Shown in pieces: positions 29,835 to 39,537 of a stretch of 46,625 nucleotides of DNA (position 1 is its first letter; the number at the start of each line of letters is the position of its first letter). Made by a program: the position numbers and the translations under genes. The notes beneath the pieces were generated by a model. That model was not told where the DNA came from and made no database searches. It saw only the letters and a program-made list of their open reading frames with translations. The DNA lies in assembly GCF_000142905.1 (NCBI RefSeq), contig NW_013657615.1, forward strand, positions 18,612 through 65,236, written 5' to 3'. The DNA is from Thecamonas trahens ATCC 50062. Taxonomy: Eukaryota; Apusozoa; Apusomonadida; Apusomonadidae.

Positions 29835-31022
29835 CTACAGACGCTGGCTCTGCTTGAGCAGAGTCCGCTGGCGCTTGAGAGCCATCTCAGCGATCTCGAC
29901 CTTGCGGGTCCAGGAGGCAACCTTTTTGGACAGTTCGGCCTCGGACTCGTTCTGCTTGACGTAGGAGAGAACGGAAGGGACGACATACTCATCCTGTTGC
30001 GACTTGAGGCGGGCGTTTGCGGTCTCGAGCGTTGCGATCTCGTCGCGGATGGTCTCTGTCTCGGCCTGGACCTTTGAGAGGGCGGTGGAGCGCATGTGGA
30101 TGTCGTACTTGAGCTTGTCGGACTCTGTGGTGAGTTCTGCGAGCGAGTTCTTGTGGCGGTTGAGGACAAGGACGGTGTTGCCGGCGGTCTGCTTGAGGCG
30201 AAGGAGCTCCTGGTTCCGCTCCTCGATCTTGTTGAGGTATTGGCGGTTCTCGATCTTGAGCTGGCCAAAGTCGATGTGGCCGAGCACCTCGTTCATCTCC
30301 TCCTTTTGCTTCAGCTGAACGCGGAGCTTGTGAATCTGCGACTTCATGGTAGAGTTCTTGAGCAGGAGCTTCTTGACAAGGTTGTCCTGGGCGCGGAGAA
30401 CGTCCTCAAAGTAGCGCTGGACCTTTTCTGACATGATAGACTGGCCGCGACCAGGGATGGGGTTGCGGCCGTTGACGAGCACGTCTCGCTCAAACTGCTT
30501 CTCCTGCATCTTGATGTCTGCGACTCTGCGATCGACCTCCTCGAGCATGGCGCGGAGTTCTGCGAGACGGGCCTCGTTTGCTGCCGAGGCAACAGACCGA
30601 TCCTTGGCGAGCATGATCTGGACCTGCATGGTAACCTCGTACTTGAGATGGGCCGAGAGTGAGACCATAGCCACCTCGTGAGCCTTCCGCCCACGCAAGC
30701 GCTCGAACAGCTGCTGGCGCGACTCATCGTCGTGCGTTGCTGTCATCTCTGTCCGGTCCTCGACGCGATGGGCAACAGCAAAGGCCGAGAGCGCCTCGTT
30801 CTCCAGCAGCAACCGCTCGTTGTTCCGCATCACTTCTGCCACGCGAGTCTGCAGCGCCTCGACAGGCATACCAGCCACCTGAGCCTCGACCTCGTCAAAC
30901 CGCAGCGGACTACCACTGACAGCGGCGGCTCGTCCGTCGGCACGTTGCGAGCCAGCCACCACTAGGTCGCCGCCATACTCGCTTCCGTCCGACTCAAACG
31001 AAGCTTCGTCGCCACTAGCCAT
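29835..31022 (-). CDS. CCDC113: CCDC113/CFAP263, ciliary coiled-coil protein
   Basis: 395 residues from ATG 31022 (MASGDEASFE). Nearly all of it after residue 60 is predicted coiled coil. The segment HIDFGQLKIENRQYLNKIEE with RNQELLRLKQTAGNTVLVLN is the signature of the CCDC113/CCDC96 family (DUF4201), and the end, YVVPSVLSYVKQNESEAELS with KKVASWTRKVEIAEMALK, matches CCDC113 closely. CCDC113 and CCDC96 are axonemal and basal-body proteins that support cilia motility. Length fits CCDC113 (about 380) better than CCDC96, which has a longer acidic N-terminus. With SPAG16 it shows that the organism builds motile cilia. The acidic first 60 residues are not conserved. Confidence 0.85.
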   Translation of the reverse strand: MASGDEASFESDGSEYGGDLVVAGSQRADGRAAAVSGSPLRFDEVEAQVAGMPVEALQTRVAEVMRNNERLLLENEALSAFAVAHRVEDRTEMTATHDDESRQQLFERLRGRKAHEVAMVSLSAHLKYEVTMQVQIMLAKDRSVASAANEARLAELRAMLEEVDRRVADIKMQEKQFERDVLVNGRNPIPGRGQSIMSEKVQRYFEDVLRAQDNLVKKLLLKNSTMKSQIHKLRVQLKQKEEMNEVLGHIDFGQLKIENRQYLNKIEERNQELLRLKQTAGNTVLVLNRHKNSLAELTTESDKLKYDIHMRSTALSKVQAETETIRDEIATLETANARLKSQQDEYVVPSVLSYVKQNESEAELSKKVASWTRKVEIAEMALKRQRTLLKQSQRL

Positions 31023-31517
31023 TGTGGCTATTGTCTATGCCTCTATGTGTGGTGTGTAGTGTGTGTGGGAGGTGGGTGTGGCGGTGGGTGAAGTGGTCTT
31101 GTCCTGGCCCGTGTCTGTCGGTTGGAGCGGTTGGCACGACTGCCGGGCGACACAGGCGCAAGCAACCGATTCGCACAGATCGGATACGAGAGCAGGAGCA
31201 GGAGGGCATGGGCATTGCTAATGGTGTCGTATTGTACGTGATCTGGGCCGAGTGTTGGATATGGGTTGGCTCGATGTGGCTGCGATCGGCTGTGGCCTGG
31301 GTGAGATGGGGCGGCGTAGCGTAGTCTTGATCGGATACGAGAGGAGGAGCAGGAGGGCATGGGCATTGCAAATGGTGTCGTATTGTACGTGATCTGGACC
31401 GAGTGTTCGTTATGGGTTGGCTCGATGTGGTTGGCGCCGACGTAAGCAGACCGGGACAGACAACCAAGTGAAGAGCAGGTAACACTCACCACTCGACTTG
31501 AGCAGGAAGGGCGCACC
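31023..31517. promoter_or_regulatory. divergent intergenic region
   Basis: 495 bp between diverging CCDC113 (-) and the glomulin-like gene (+), presumably holding both promoters. Most of it is the 102-bp direct repeat described separately. No TATA box is seen at the usual distance from either start. Confidence 0.5.
31178..31430. repeat. 102-bp direct repeat pair
   Basis: Two copies, 31178-31279 and 31329-31430, differ at only about six positions and are separated by 49 bp. Each begins GATCGGATACGAG and ends GGCTCGATGTGG. Confidence 0.9.
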
Positions 31518-33038
31518 ATGGCCGACGCACTCGCTCATGCGCTCGCCCACCCTCCTGACGAGTTTGAGTCGTACATCGAGATGGCTCGCGCTACTGCAAA
31601 TGTGCTGCTTGATGGAGGACCTGCTGCTGCTGCTGCTCGCGTCATGCTCACCTCGCCCGATGCTGCTGCACTACTCGCCGATGGCTCCATGGATTTCGTG
31701 CCTGCCCTGCTTGATGCACTTGATGGGACCTCGCCCGACGCTCTGCCTGATCTTACCGCAGTCTTGCACCACCTCCCCACCGTCATCTCACCACGGGAGA
31801 TGCTGATGATGATCCAGGAGGAGATGTCGTCGGCAAGACTCCGACCTGAGCCGCTGGCCATCGTTCTCGAGCTGCTGCCGACGGTTGTGTCCCGTCTTAC
31901 CGATCACGCCCGCCGCGAACCTCTCCTTGTCTCGCTTGCAGAATGTCTTGCAGACATGCTCGCTCGCGCGGATGCCGAGGTGCTCCCGCTGCGGGCATGC
32001 CGAGCTACTGCTGCTGCCGTCGCTGCTGTTGCGCCGCACTCTGCCCCTGCTGCTCGCTTGCTACTTCCACTGATAGGACTTGAGCATCCGGTGGCGCTAC
32101 CAGACGCGGATGCTTCCGGCTGCCTTGTGGCCGACGGTGTGCTCCCAGCTGATGTGGTGGCGCTGGCCAACGAGGTGCGACTGGTCACTGCAACCGATCC
32201 TAGCGATGACGGCGACGCTCTGAGCCTCGCCACCGCCTACGCCGCGTATCTTGATGCGAGCGACCAGCCACCGGCCCTTCTTCCAGTAATTGTCCTCCTT
32301 AAGCACGCAAGCCCGCATGTCGGCTTCAAGGGCGTGCAGCTGGTGGCGCGAATGGCCGGCGCCGGGTCGCTAGCGGAGGCTGAACTGTTCCCGGTGGCCG
32401 AGCTTGGCTCACTGGTCGAGGCCGTCATCGATTACATGGTGCTGACCGAGAATGAGGAGCTCCGCGATGCTACGTTTACCTGGTTCTCATCGTCGTTGTG
32501 GACGCAGCTTGGGGCACAGCGCCGGCGGACGCTGCTCTTGCATCTTGTCACCCGCTGCCCCTACCCGCAGATGACGGCGCTCGCAGTCACCTGGCTCAAG
32601 GATGTTGTTGCCGAGGCATCGAGCGCGGATGCCTCGCGGCGCGCGGAACACTTCCCATCTGGCGCCGAGTGCGAGGCCTGGCTGGCAGACCAAGTGCGGC
32701 CTGCGCTAGTGGCGCTTCTGGCGGCATCAGATCCGGCATCGCTCGTCCAGCGGGCCGAAGCCTACATTGCCGGACTCAATCTCATCCGTTTTGCCGCGCT
32801 TCGACGTGGCATGCTCGGTGCCGCTCTCGATCTCCCTGCGCTCCACGCAACGACACTTGCGCCCCTCCGCCAGCTCTTTCCGCTCTGCATGGATCTTCTG
32901 GCGTCGACAAAGGCGAAAGCTGAGGCCGATACTAGCGGCGACTATGACCTTGCTGCCATCAACGCCTCCATGGGCGCCATGCTCACCATCGACGAGCTTC
33001 TTTCCCGCATCGTCGACCTTCTCCAGCTTGACCAGTGA
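31518..33038 (+). CDS. all-helical protein, glomulin/ALF4-like
   Basis: 506 residues from ATG 31518 (MADALAHALAHPPDEF). The chain is almost entirely helical, Leu/Ala-rich, with no signal or membrane segment. Parts such as LLPVIVLLKHASPHVGFKGV with QLVARM, and RTLLLHLVTRCPYPQMTALA with VTWLKDVV, recall the glomulin / ALF4 / YAP1-binding family, where HEAT-like repeats carry an L-x-x-CPYP motif. Glomulin binds the RING of Rbx1 and blocks cullin-RING ubiquitin ligases. The match rests on those few segments, so another HEAT/ARM solenoid is possible. It is followed by a 26-bp minisatellite and then the kinase on the same strand. Confidence 0.5.
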   Translation: MADALAHALAHPPDEFESYIEMARATANVLLDGGPAAAAARVMLTSPDAAALLADGSMDFVPALLDALDGTSPDALPDLTAVLHHLPTVISPREMLMMIQEEMSSARLRPEPLAIVLELLPTVVSRLTDHARREPLLVSLAECLADMLARADAEVLPLRACRATAAAVAAVAPHSAPAARLLLPLIGLEHPVALPDADASGCLVADGVLPADVVALANEVRLVTATDPSDDGDALSLATAYAAYLDASDQPPALLPVIVLLKHASPHVGFKGVQLVARMAGAGSLAEAELFPVAELGSLVEAVIDYMVLTENEELRDATFTWFSSSLWTQLGAQRRRTLLLHLVTRCPYPQMTALAVTWLKDVVAEASSADASRRAEHFPSGAECEAWLADQVRPALVALLAASDPASLVQRAEAYIAGLNLIRFAALRRGMLGAALDLPALHATTLAPLRQLFPLCMDLLASTKAKAEADTSGDYDLAAINASMGAMLTIDELLSRIVDLLQLDQ

Positions 33039-33139
33039 CCGATCAGCTGCAGCCTGACCAACCGGCCCAGCCTGAATGCCAGCCTCAGCTAGTTCAACAG
33101 TCCATGCCGGACTGCTCAGCATCAGCCCCCACAACCGCA

Positions 33140-33490
33140 GCCAGCCAGGCCGATCATCATCGCCAGCCAGCTAGACCGAGTGATGAACAACTACAGCCAG
33201 CCAGACCGATCATCAACCACAGCCAGCCAGACCGATCATCAACCGCAGCCAGCCAGACCGATCATCAACCGCAGCCAGCCAGCCCGATCATCAACCGCAG
33301 CCAGCCAGACCGATCATCAACCGCAGCCAGCTAGACCGATCATCAACCACAGCCAGCTAGACCGATCATCAACCACAGCCAGCCAGCCCGATCATCAACC
33401 ACAGCCAGCCAGACCGATCATCAACCGCAGCCAGCTAGACCGATCATCAACCACAGCCAGCCAGACCGATCATCATTGCCAGCCAGCCCC
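33140..33490. repeat. 26-bp minisatellite, about 13 units
   Basis: Units start GACCGATCATCAACC and end CAGCCAGCCA or CAGCCAGCTA; the exact period is 26 bp, with small changes (A/G in AACCACAG versus AACCGCAG, and GACC versus GCCC). The first units are more diverged. It begins about 100 bp after the stop of the glomulin-like gene and ends about 105 bp before the kinase start. Since 26 is not a multiple of 3, any long frame through it would cycle through different peptides. Confidence 0.92.
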
Positions 33491-33594
33491 CGCCCGATCC
33501 TGTGGCAGCAACCGATGCCGAGTGCCAAGCGGGTGGCTGGGTGGCAGCTCCTGTTGAGTTTGAGGCGGTACTTGTCTCTCGGCACTTTGCGACC

Positions 33595-35275
33595 ATGTCG
33601 TCATCGGGTCGGTTGGGACTTGGATCAGCGGTGACCAGCGGTAGTAGTAGTGGTGGTGGTGGTGGTGGAGGTGGTGGAGGTACCAGCGGAGCCTCTCCTT
33701 CGTCTTCCCCTGCTCCCCCTGCTGCACTCGGCAGTCTTCGTCGTCGTGCTGCCGAGGCAGCTGCCAAGCACAACCCTCGGAGGCTCACGAGGGCAAAGGA
33801 GGAGTTGCTCAAGTTTGTGGCTGCGAGAAGTGGTACGTATTCTTCATGGTGGAGGGGGTCAGGGTAGGGGGTAGGCAGGTAGGGGTACGGGCTACCGGGG
33901 TGGGGGTGGGGGGGGGGGGGGTACGGGGGGGAGGGGGTACGGGGGGGAGGGGGGGGGCGGAGGTCGCTTGGTGACAGTCGCGACATCGTGACATGTGGAG
34001 GAGAAGGGGAAGTCGAGGGTGATGTGAGAGGAAGAGGGAAGAGGGAGGGGGGGGGGAGGGGGAGGGGGAGGAGCAGGGGGGAGGAGCAGGGAGGCCCCCT
34101 CATGCCTCAAGAGAACAGACATCGACATGGACATCGGCATCGACATCGACACCAACTCGGCTTGATCACCCACTCACCTCCGCCTCTTTGCACCTACAGA
34201 TCACGCCACGACCGAGGACGAGCTCACGTCGCTGCTCGAGTCGGCCGCCTTTGATTCGGTACTCCCAGACCTCTCGCCTGACGACCGCGTGGCGCTCGGC
34301 CGTCTGGTGGCCAACGTGCTCGACGCTCAGGCGCCGGTGGCTGGCCGCTCAGGATCGAGCGCAAGCCAGGCGCCTGCAGCTGCCCAGAGCAAGCAGGTAG
34401 AGGCCTTGCTCCGCACTGCCTCCAAACTCAGCTCGCTCCATCTCGGCGATCTTGTCGCCGAAGTTGCCGAGTCCTCACCCGACTACGGCTTTGCCGTCTG
34501 CACCTTTGAGCAGCTGCAGCTCTCCGACTACCTTGGCGCTGGCGCATTTGGCCAGGTCATGCGCGGGAGCTACCGCGGGCAGGACGTCGCCGTCAAGCGC
34601 ATGATGGGCGAAGAATACGACGAGGACGAGTTCCAAAGCTTCCTCGGCGAGGTTGCCCTCCTCGCCCAGCTCGATCACCCGTCGTGCGTCAAGTTCCACG
34701 CCGCCTGCGTCGCTTTTCCCAACATCTGCATCGTCACCGAGTTCGTCGCCGGGGGCGACCTGGAGCACAAGCTCCATGAGACGTTTGAGCCAGTCGACGC
34801 CGTCCTCATCCTGCAGGACGTCGCCAACGCCATGGCCTACCTCCACTCTAAGAGGATCATCCACCGCGATCTCAAGCCGGGCAACGTCCTCCTCACCGCC
34901 GACGGCCGCGCCAAGGTCGCTGACTTTGGCCTTGCCAAGGTTCGCGAGGCCACATACGTCGAGACAAAATGCGGCACACCCGTCTACGTCGCTCCTGAAG
35001 TCGTCCGCGGCGAGCCGTACTCTGACAAGGCTGACGTCTACTCGTACGGCGTCCTGGCGTGGGAGGTCGTCGCCCGCGACGAGCCCTTTATTGAGCAGGA
35101 CTACGCCACTCTTATGGACATGATCAAGGACATCGTCTTCAACAAGGCTCGTCCCGGACCCATGCCCATCCGCGTCTCGCCTGTCCTCCAAGAGACCATG
35201 TACGCCTGCCTTGACCACGACGTCGCTCTCCGTCCCTCGTTTGCCCAGGTCTGCTCCTGGATCCAGTGGCTGTAG
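33595..35275 (+). CDS. TKL-type protein kinase, two exons
   Basis: 437 residues after removing intron 33833-34199. Exon 1 (33595-33832) encodes a Ser/Gly-rich start and a basic helix (LRRRAAEAAAKHNPRRLTRA). Exon 2 (34200-35275) encodes DHATTEDELTSLLESAAFD and then the kinase domain, residues about 180-437: Gly loop GAGAFGQVMRGSY, VAVKRM Lys, HRDLKPGN catalytic loop, DFGLAK, GTPVYVAPEV and DVYSYGVLAWEVV. All catalytic residues are present, so it should be active on Ser/Thr or Tyr. The sequence resembles the tyrosine-kinase-like group common in protists. The codon is split G|AT across the junction (phase 1), giving a clean join. No membrane segment or regulatory domain is seen apart from the short N-terminus. 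Confidence 0.88.
33833..34199 (+). other. 367-nt intron in kinase gene, G-rich
   Basis: Donor GTACGT at 33833, acceptor CACCTACAG ending 34199. The middle holds long G-runs on the coding strand (14 G at 33908-33921 and many runs of 6-8 G to 34085), interspersed with short spacers. ATCGACAT-type repeats occur near 34118-34150. Confidence 0.85.
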
Positions 35276-35626
35276 CTCTTGTCACCTCCCCCCCCCCCCC
35301 CCCGCCCCCGCCCCCCTTCACCCCTCCACTCCCTCCCAATATTTCCCATCCTTAATCCCAAAACATCCCCAAACATCCCATCCTATCCCATCCCGATCCC
35401 CCCCCCCCCCCTCCCCTTCCTCTGTTGTCCGCATGACATGACCGGCCGAATTCCCCATTCTCCCAAAGCCACCCACGCCCATCACCCGACACCAACCACG
35501 GCGACCTCGCCGTAGAAGCCCACAAGGAAGCCACCACCTCACCCCCTTCACCCCTTCACCCCTTCACCCCTTCACCCCTCACCCTTCGCCCTTCACCCAC
35601 TCACCCCCCCTCTCCTCCCCCTCCCC
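35276..35626. promoter_or_regulatory. C-rich upstream region of the antiporter gene
   Basis: 350 bp between the kinase stop and the antiporter start. Poly-C tracts at 35288-35303 (16) and 35398-35411 (14), CATCCC repeats at 35340-35395, and tandem CACCCCTT units (about 35543-35580). No gene seen; likely promoter and 5' UTR. Confidence 0.45.
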
Positions 35627-38600
35627 ATGTCGCTTACCGCCCTCGCCGAGCACGGCGTGTCGCTGTTGGTGACGAGGTCAGGCGGGAACGAGACTTTGAG
35701 CGCATCCGCTGTGGAGCATGCAAGCCATTCTTCTGGTATCGAATCATCGTTGTTGTTTGTCATTCTTTGTGTTCTCATCGGATCTCTGGTCAAGTCATAC
35801 CTCGCGTCGTCTGTGGTTCCCGAGCTGGCCAAACCGCCTTACACGCTCATGCTCTTCCTCCTTGGCTTTGCCTTTGGTACCGTGGCTCATCTCGATAACT
35901 TTCTCTCTCATGCCTTTGCTGCTGCTGAACGGACGGATCCTCATCTCATTCTCTTCATGCTCCTTCCGCCTCTTCTCTACGAGTCTGCTGTCGGTATCCG
36001 CTTTCATGTCCTCTGGCGAGTCAAAGAGCAGGTGATCATTCTCGCCTCGGTTGGCGTCATCATCGCCCTCGTCCTCACCACCATCATCTTCCGCTATGTC
36101 TTTGTCTCGTACTCGTCATGGTCTCTCTCGCACGTCCTCCTCCTCTCCTCTATTCTCTGTGCAACCGATCCTGTTGCCGTCGTCGCTGCTCTCAAGGAGC
36201 TGGGTGCGCCAGCAACGCTCTCCACCCTCATCGAGGGCGAGTCGCTGCTCAACGATGGCTCGGCCTTTGTCCTCTTTCTGCTCTTCAAGGACATGGCTGG
36301 CGGCGTGACGCCAACGTTCTGGTCGGTTGTCGGCCAGTTTCTGCAGCTTGTTCTCGGCGGAGTCCTCTTTGGCGTCCTCACCTCGATCCTGGTCTTCATC
36401 TGGCTCAAGATCATCTACAACCACCCGCTCATCGAGATTCCAGTCATTCTCGTCGGCGTCTTTGGCACCTTTTACGTTGCCGAAGCCCTTCTCCACGTCT
36501 CGGGCGTTCTCGCCACCGTCATGTTTGGGTTTATGATGTCGAACCGGTTCAAGTACACCCTCTCCCCGGCGGTCATCGAGATGAACGAGGCCGTGTGGAC
36601 GCAGCTGGCGCACATTGCCGAGACCGTCATCTTTGTCATGGGCGGCATCATTGTCTACGACAAAATCATCAACCACGGCGACCTCGCCTCCGACTACCGC
36701 CACTGGCTCTGGCTCCTTCTCCTCTACCTTGTCCTTCACCTTGTCCGCGCCACCATGGTCGGTCTCCTCGAGCCGCTTCTTCGTCAGCTCGGCTACGGGT
36801 TTACCTTTAAGCAGGGCGCAGTTCTGACGTATGGTGGCCTCCGTGGCGCCGTCTCGCTCACTCTCGGCCTCCTCGTCGAGTCGGACCTCAACATTGACAG
36901 AGATGTCCGCTTTGTTGTCAACTTTCACGTTGCCGGCATTGTCTTTATGACGCTTTTCATCAACGGATGGACCACGTCGTTTGTCTACAACAAGCTGCAG
37001 CTCTACCCGCCGGACCGCTTCCAGCGGGCCATTCTCCGCAAGACCATCGAGTACCTCGAGGAGTACGCCGAGCGTGAGTGGTCCGACCTCAAGCACGAGT
37101 GGTACTACGCCGACGCCGACTGGCCCAAGGTCCGCGCCATTGTCCCAGACTTTCGCAACATCCAGATGTCCAAGACTTCACCGGCCTTCTCCATGCACCC
37201 GCCGTCGATCTCCAAGATTTACAAGTCGATGACGCCAGCCTTTGTCTTCTCCACGCTGCCCTCGCATGCGCACGGCGCCACGGGTGACGATGGCGGTTCC
37301 CCGGGCTCGTTCTACGACTCGAGTAGCTCGCACGATCGCCGAAGCTCGCGCCGCCCGCCAGGCTACCGCGGGCCAGACTCGGGCAACTACGCGCCCGACG
37401 CTGTGCCGTACTCTGCTGTTCCGCACTCGGGCCTCCCGCCACACATGAACGAGTCGCCGGCCCGGCCTGGAAACAACAACGCTGGCCTCACCCGCACCGG
37501 CTCGGGAGCGTACTCGCCCGTGGCGCAGGGCATTGCCACCGCCAACGCTCGGGCTGTCGGCTCGGGACCCGGCGGCATCCACCGCGCCCGCGCCCGGACC
37601 CAGGGCCGGTCGCAGGGCCTTCACGGCTCGGCTGGCTCTGTGCCAGCCGAGCCAGTTGCTGAGAGCGGGCCGACCGCCGAGGGCGGCGTTGCGCGGCCGG
37701 CAGCCGACGTCATGGGCGCCGCCCTGTCATCGGTCATGGACGATGCCTGCCAGATCGCTGGCGAGGAGCAGCAGGAGCTGTTGTTGAGCTACTCGTCGGC
37801 GTCGTCGGCGCGCATCCCCGGTGTCGACTCGGTCCTGGCGGCCGCAACGCTACCGGCGTGGCACGGTGGAGAGCACGATGCGGAGGAGCAGTTTGAGGAG
37901 GCGTCCGGCGAAGTGCCGTTCCAGGTCTCGCGGACGCTGCGCCCGGGTGCCGCAGGTCTGCCGGTCTACTCATCGTACTCTTACTCTGACGATGCGTACT
38001 CGTACACGGCACGCGGGCAGCAGTGGCCGCCGCCGGGAGTGACTGGCGTCCACGGAACCGGGTTTGCGCCGCCCGAGAACCCGTCGGCACAGGGCGTGAC
38101 GTTTAATGCGCTGGCGCGGACAGCGTCGACGCGCGAGCTCAAGGAGGACCGAGTCAAGGTCCGGCATTCGACGGCGACGATTTCGACTCACTCGCTCCGG
38201 TTCCGCGAGACGACGCACGGGACGTCTGCTGACACAATGTCGATGCACGAGCGGGCCAAGTACGAAGCGCAGCTGTACCAAACGTACTTTAACGCGACGC
38301 GGTCGCACTACGAACACCAGTTTGAGGAGGGCATCATCGGCGACTCGGCCATGCACCGGCTGCTGGAGGCCGTCGACCGGGCCTCCGAGTGCCGGCTCAA
38401 CAAGCGCAAGTCGTCGGACTTTGCACTCATCCACCCGGCGCTCGTCGAATGGAAGTTCATCAAGAAGACGCTCAAGGTGCCCAAGTGGGTGCGGCTCCTT
38501 GCGCGTCTGCCGATGGGCTGGCTCCTTGGTCACTTTATGCTGTACAACTTTGTGTGGAACCGACTGGAGACGCTCCACGGCTACGTCCGTGCCCACGAGT

Positions 38601-39515
38601 ACATCACGCCGCACTTTCCGCCGGACATTGCAGCCGAGTTCTCTGAGGTCATGCTCGTTGCGCGGTCCGAGATCCGCGACTTTACTAGGCGGCACATCGA
38701 GATCTCGACCGTGGCGCAGACGCTCATGGCAGCGCGCATTCTGCTGCAGTACAAGCGCGAGAAGATCAAGGAGCTCGGCTTTGCCGGCGCCTTTACCGCC
38801 CGCGACACCGAGCAGCTGTTGCACGTCATCGACCAGCAGGTCGACACGCTCGTCGGCTTCCACCCGTGGCCACACCACATCCTCACCTCGGGCTCTGCGG
38901 TCTCGGACGAGGACCGCGGGTCGTTGCCGCATGTGCCGTCGGTCACCTCGCACCGCCCGACGCCCGGCGTGGGATTACGCCGTCGGTTGTTCGTGTCTCG
39001 TCCGCCGAGTCGGGCGAGGACCTCGACTCTGATGACGAGCCGGCGTCCGATTCGGGCGAGGCTCATCTACAGCCGCGGTCCATCGCCCGGCTCCGCACCA
39101 TGCCGTCGTGCGAGCTCAACCGGTCGTCGGGCACCTTTGTCCAGGGCATCATGTACTCGTCGGCGATTAACTTGCCGACCGAGCCCATGCCGGAGCGCTC
39201 GGGCTCGGGTTCGGGCTCGGTCACGTACTCGTACTCGCGGCCGTACTCGTACTCGGACTACGGCAGCCGGTCGCAGTCGTCGGGCCGCTACCCGCCGTAC
39301 GTCTCGCACGATGACAGCTTGCAGCAGATCCCGGAGCAGAACAACCGAAGCCGTGTCGAGGACCGCCTCCGCGAGGAGAAAAATCGTGGGGCGATCTTGC
39401 CGATGCCGGCTACGTGAGCCAGAACGGTCATGGCAAGGCGGGCGGCGGTCAGGGAGCCAACGACGACGACGACGATTCGTCGATCTACGACGTGAGCATC
39501 ACATCAGACGAATGA
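35627..39515 (+). CDS. Na+/H+ antiporter (CPA1/NHE-SOS1 type), frame breaks in C-terminal tail
   Basis: About 1297 residues from ATG 35627. Residues 40-470 are the transporter: about 12 membrane helices with LILFMLLPPLLYESAVGIRF, the CATDPVAVVAALKELG ion-binding helix with its Asp, LIEGESLLNDGSAFVLFLLF, VLATVMFGFMMSNRF and the GGLRGAVSLTLGLL motif. It exchanges Na+ (or K+) for H+ across the plasma or an internal membrane. The tail is long and cytosolic: Ser/Pro/Gly-rich (37250-38130), then a helical part (EAQLYQTYFNATRSHYEHQF, EEGIIGDSAMHRLLEAVDRA) as in SOS1 and NHE10 tails. I see no cyclic-nucleotide-binding domain. The frame shifts -1 near 38975 (beside GTGGGA) and again near 39380 (beside AAAAATCGTGGGG); following the codon bias, the protein ends DDDDDSSIYDVSITSDE with stop 39513-39515. 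Confidence 0.88.
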
Positions 39516-39537
39516 AATAGACAGTTCTGTAAATGGT

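Noticed and set aside
33140-33490. CRISPR-like array
   Set aside because: Units are contiguous with no unique spacers, and the genome is eukaryotic.
38950-39400. Programmed -1 ribosomal frameshifting in the antiporter tail
   Set aside because: No canonical slippery heptamer in the right phase at either point; missing bases beside homopolymers explain both breaks more simply.
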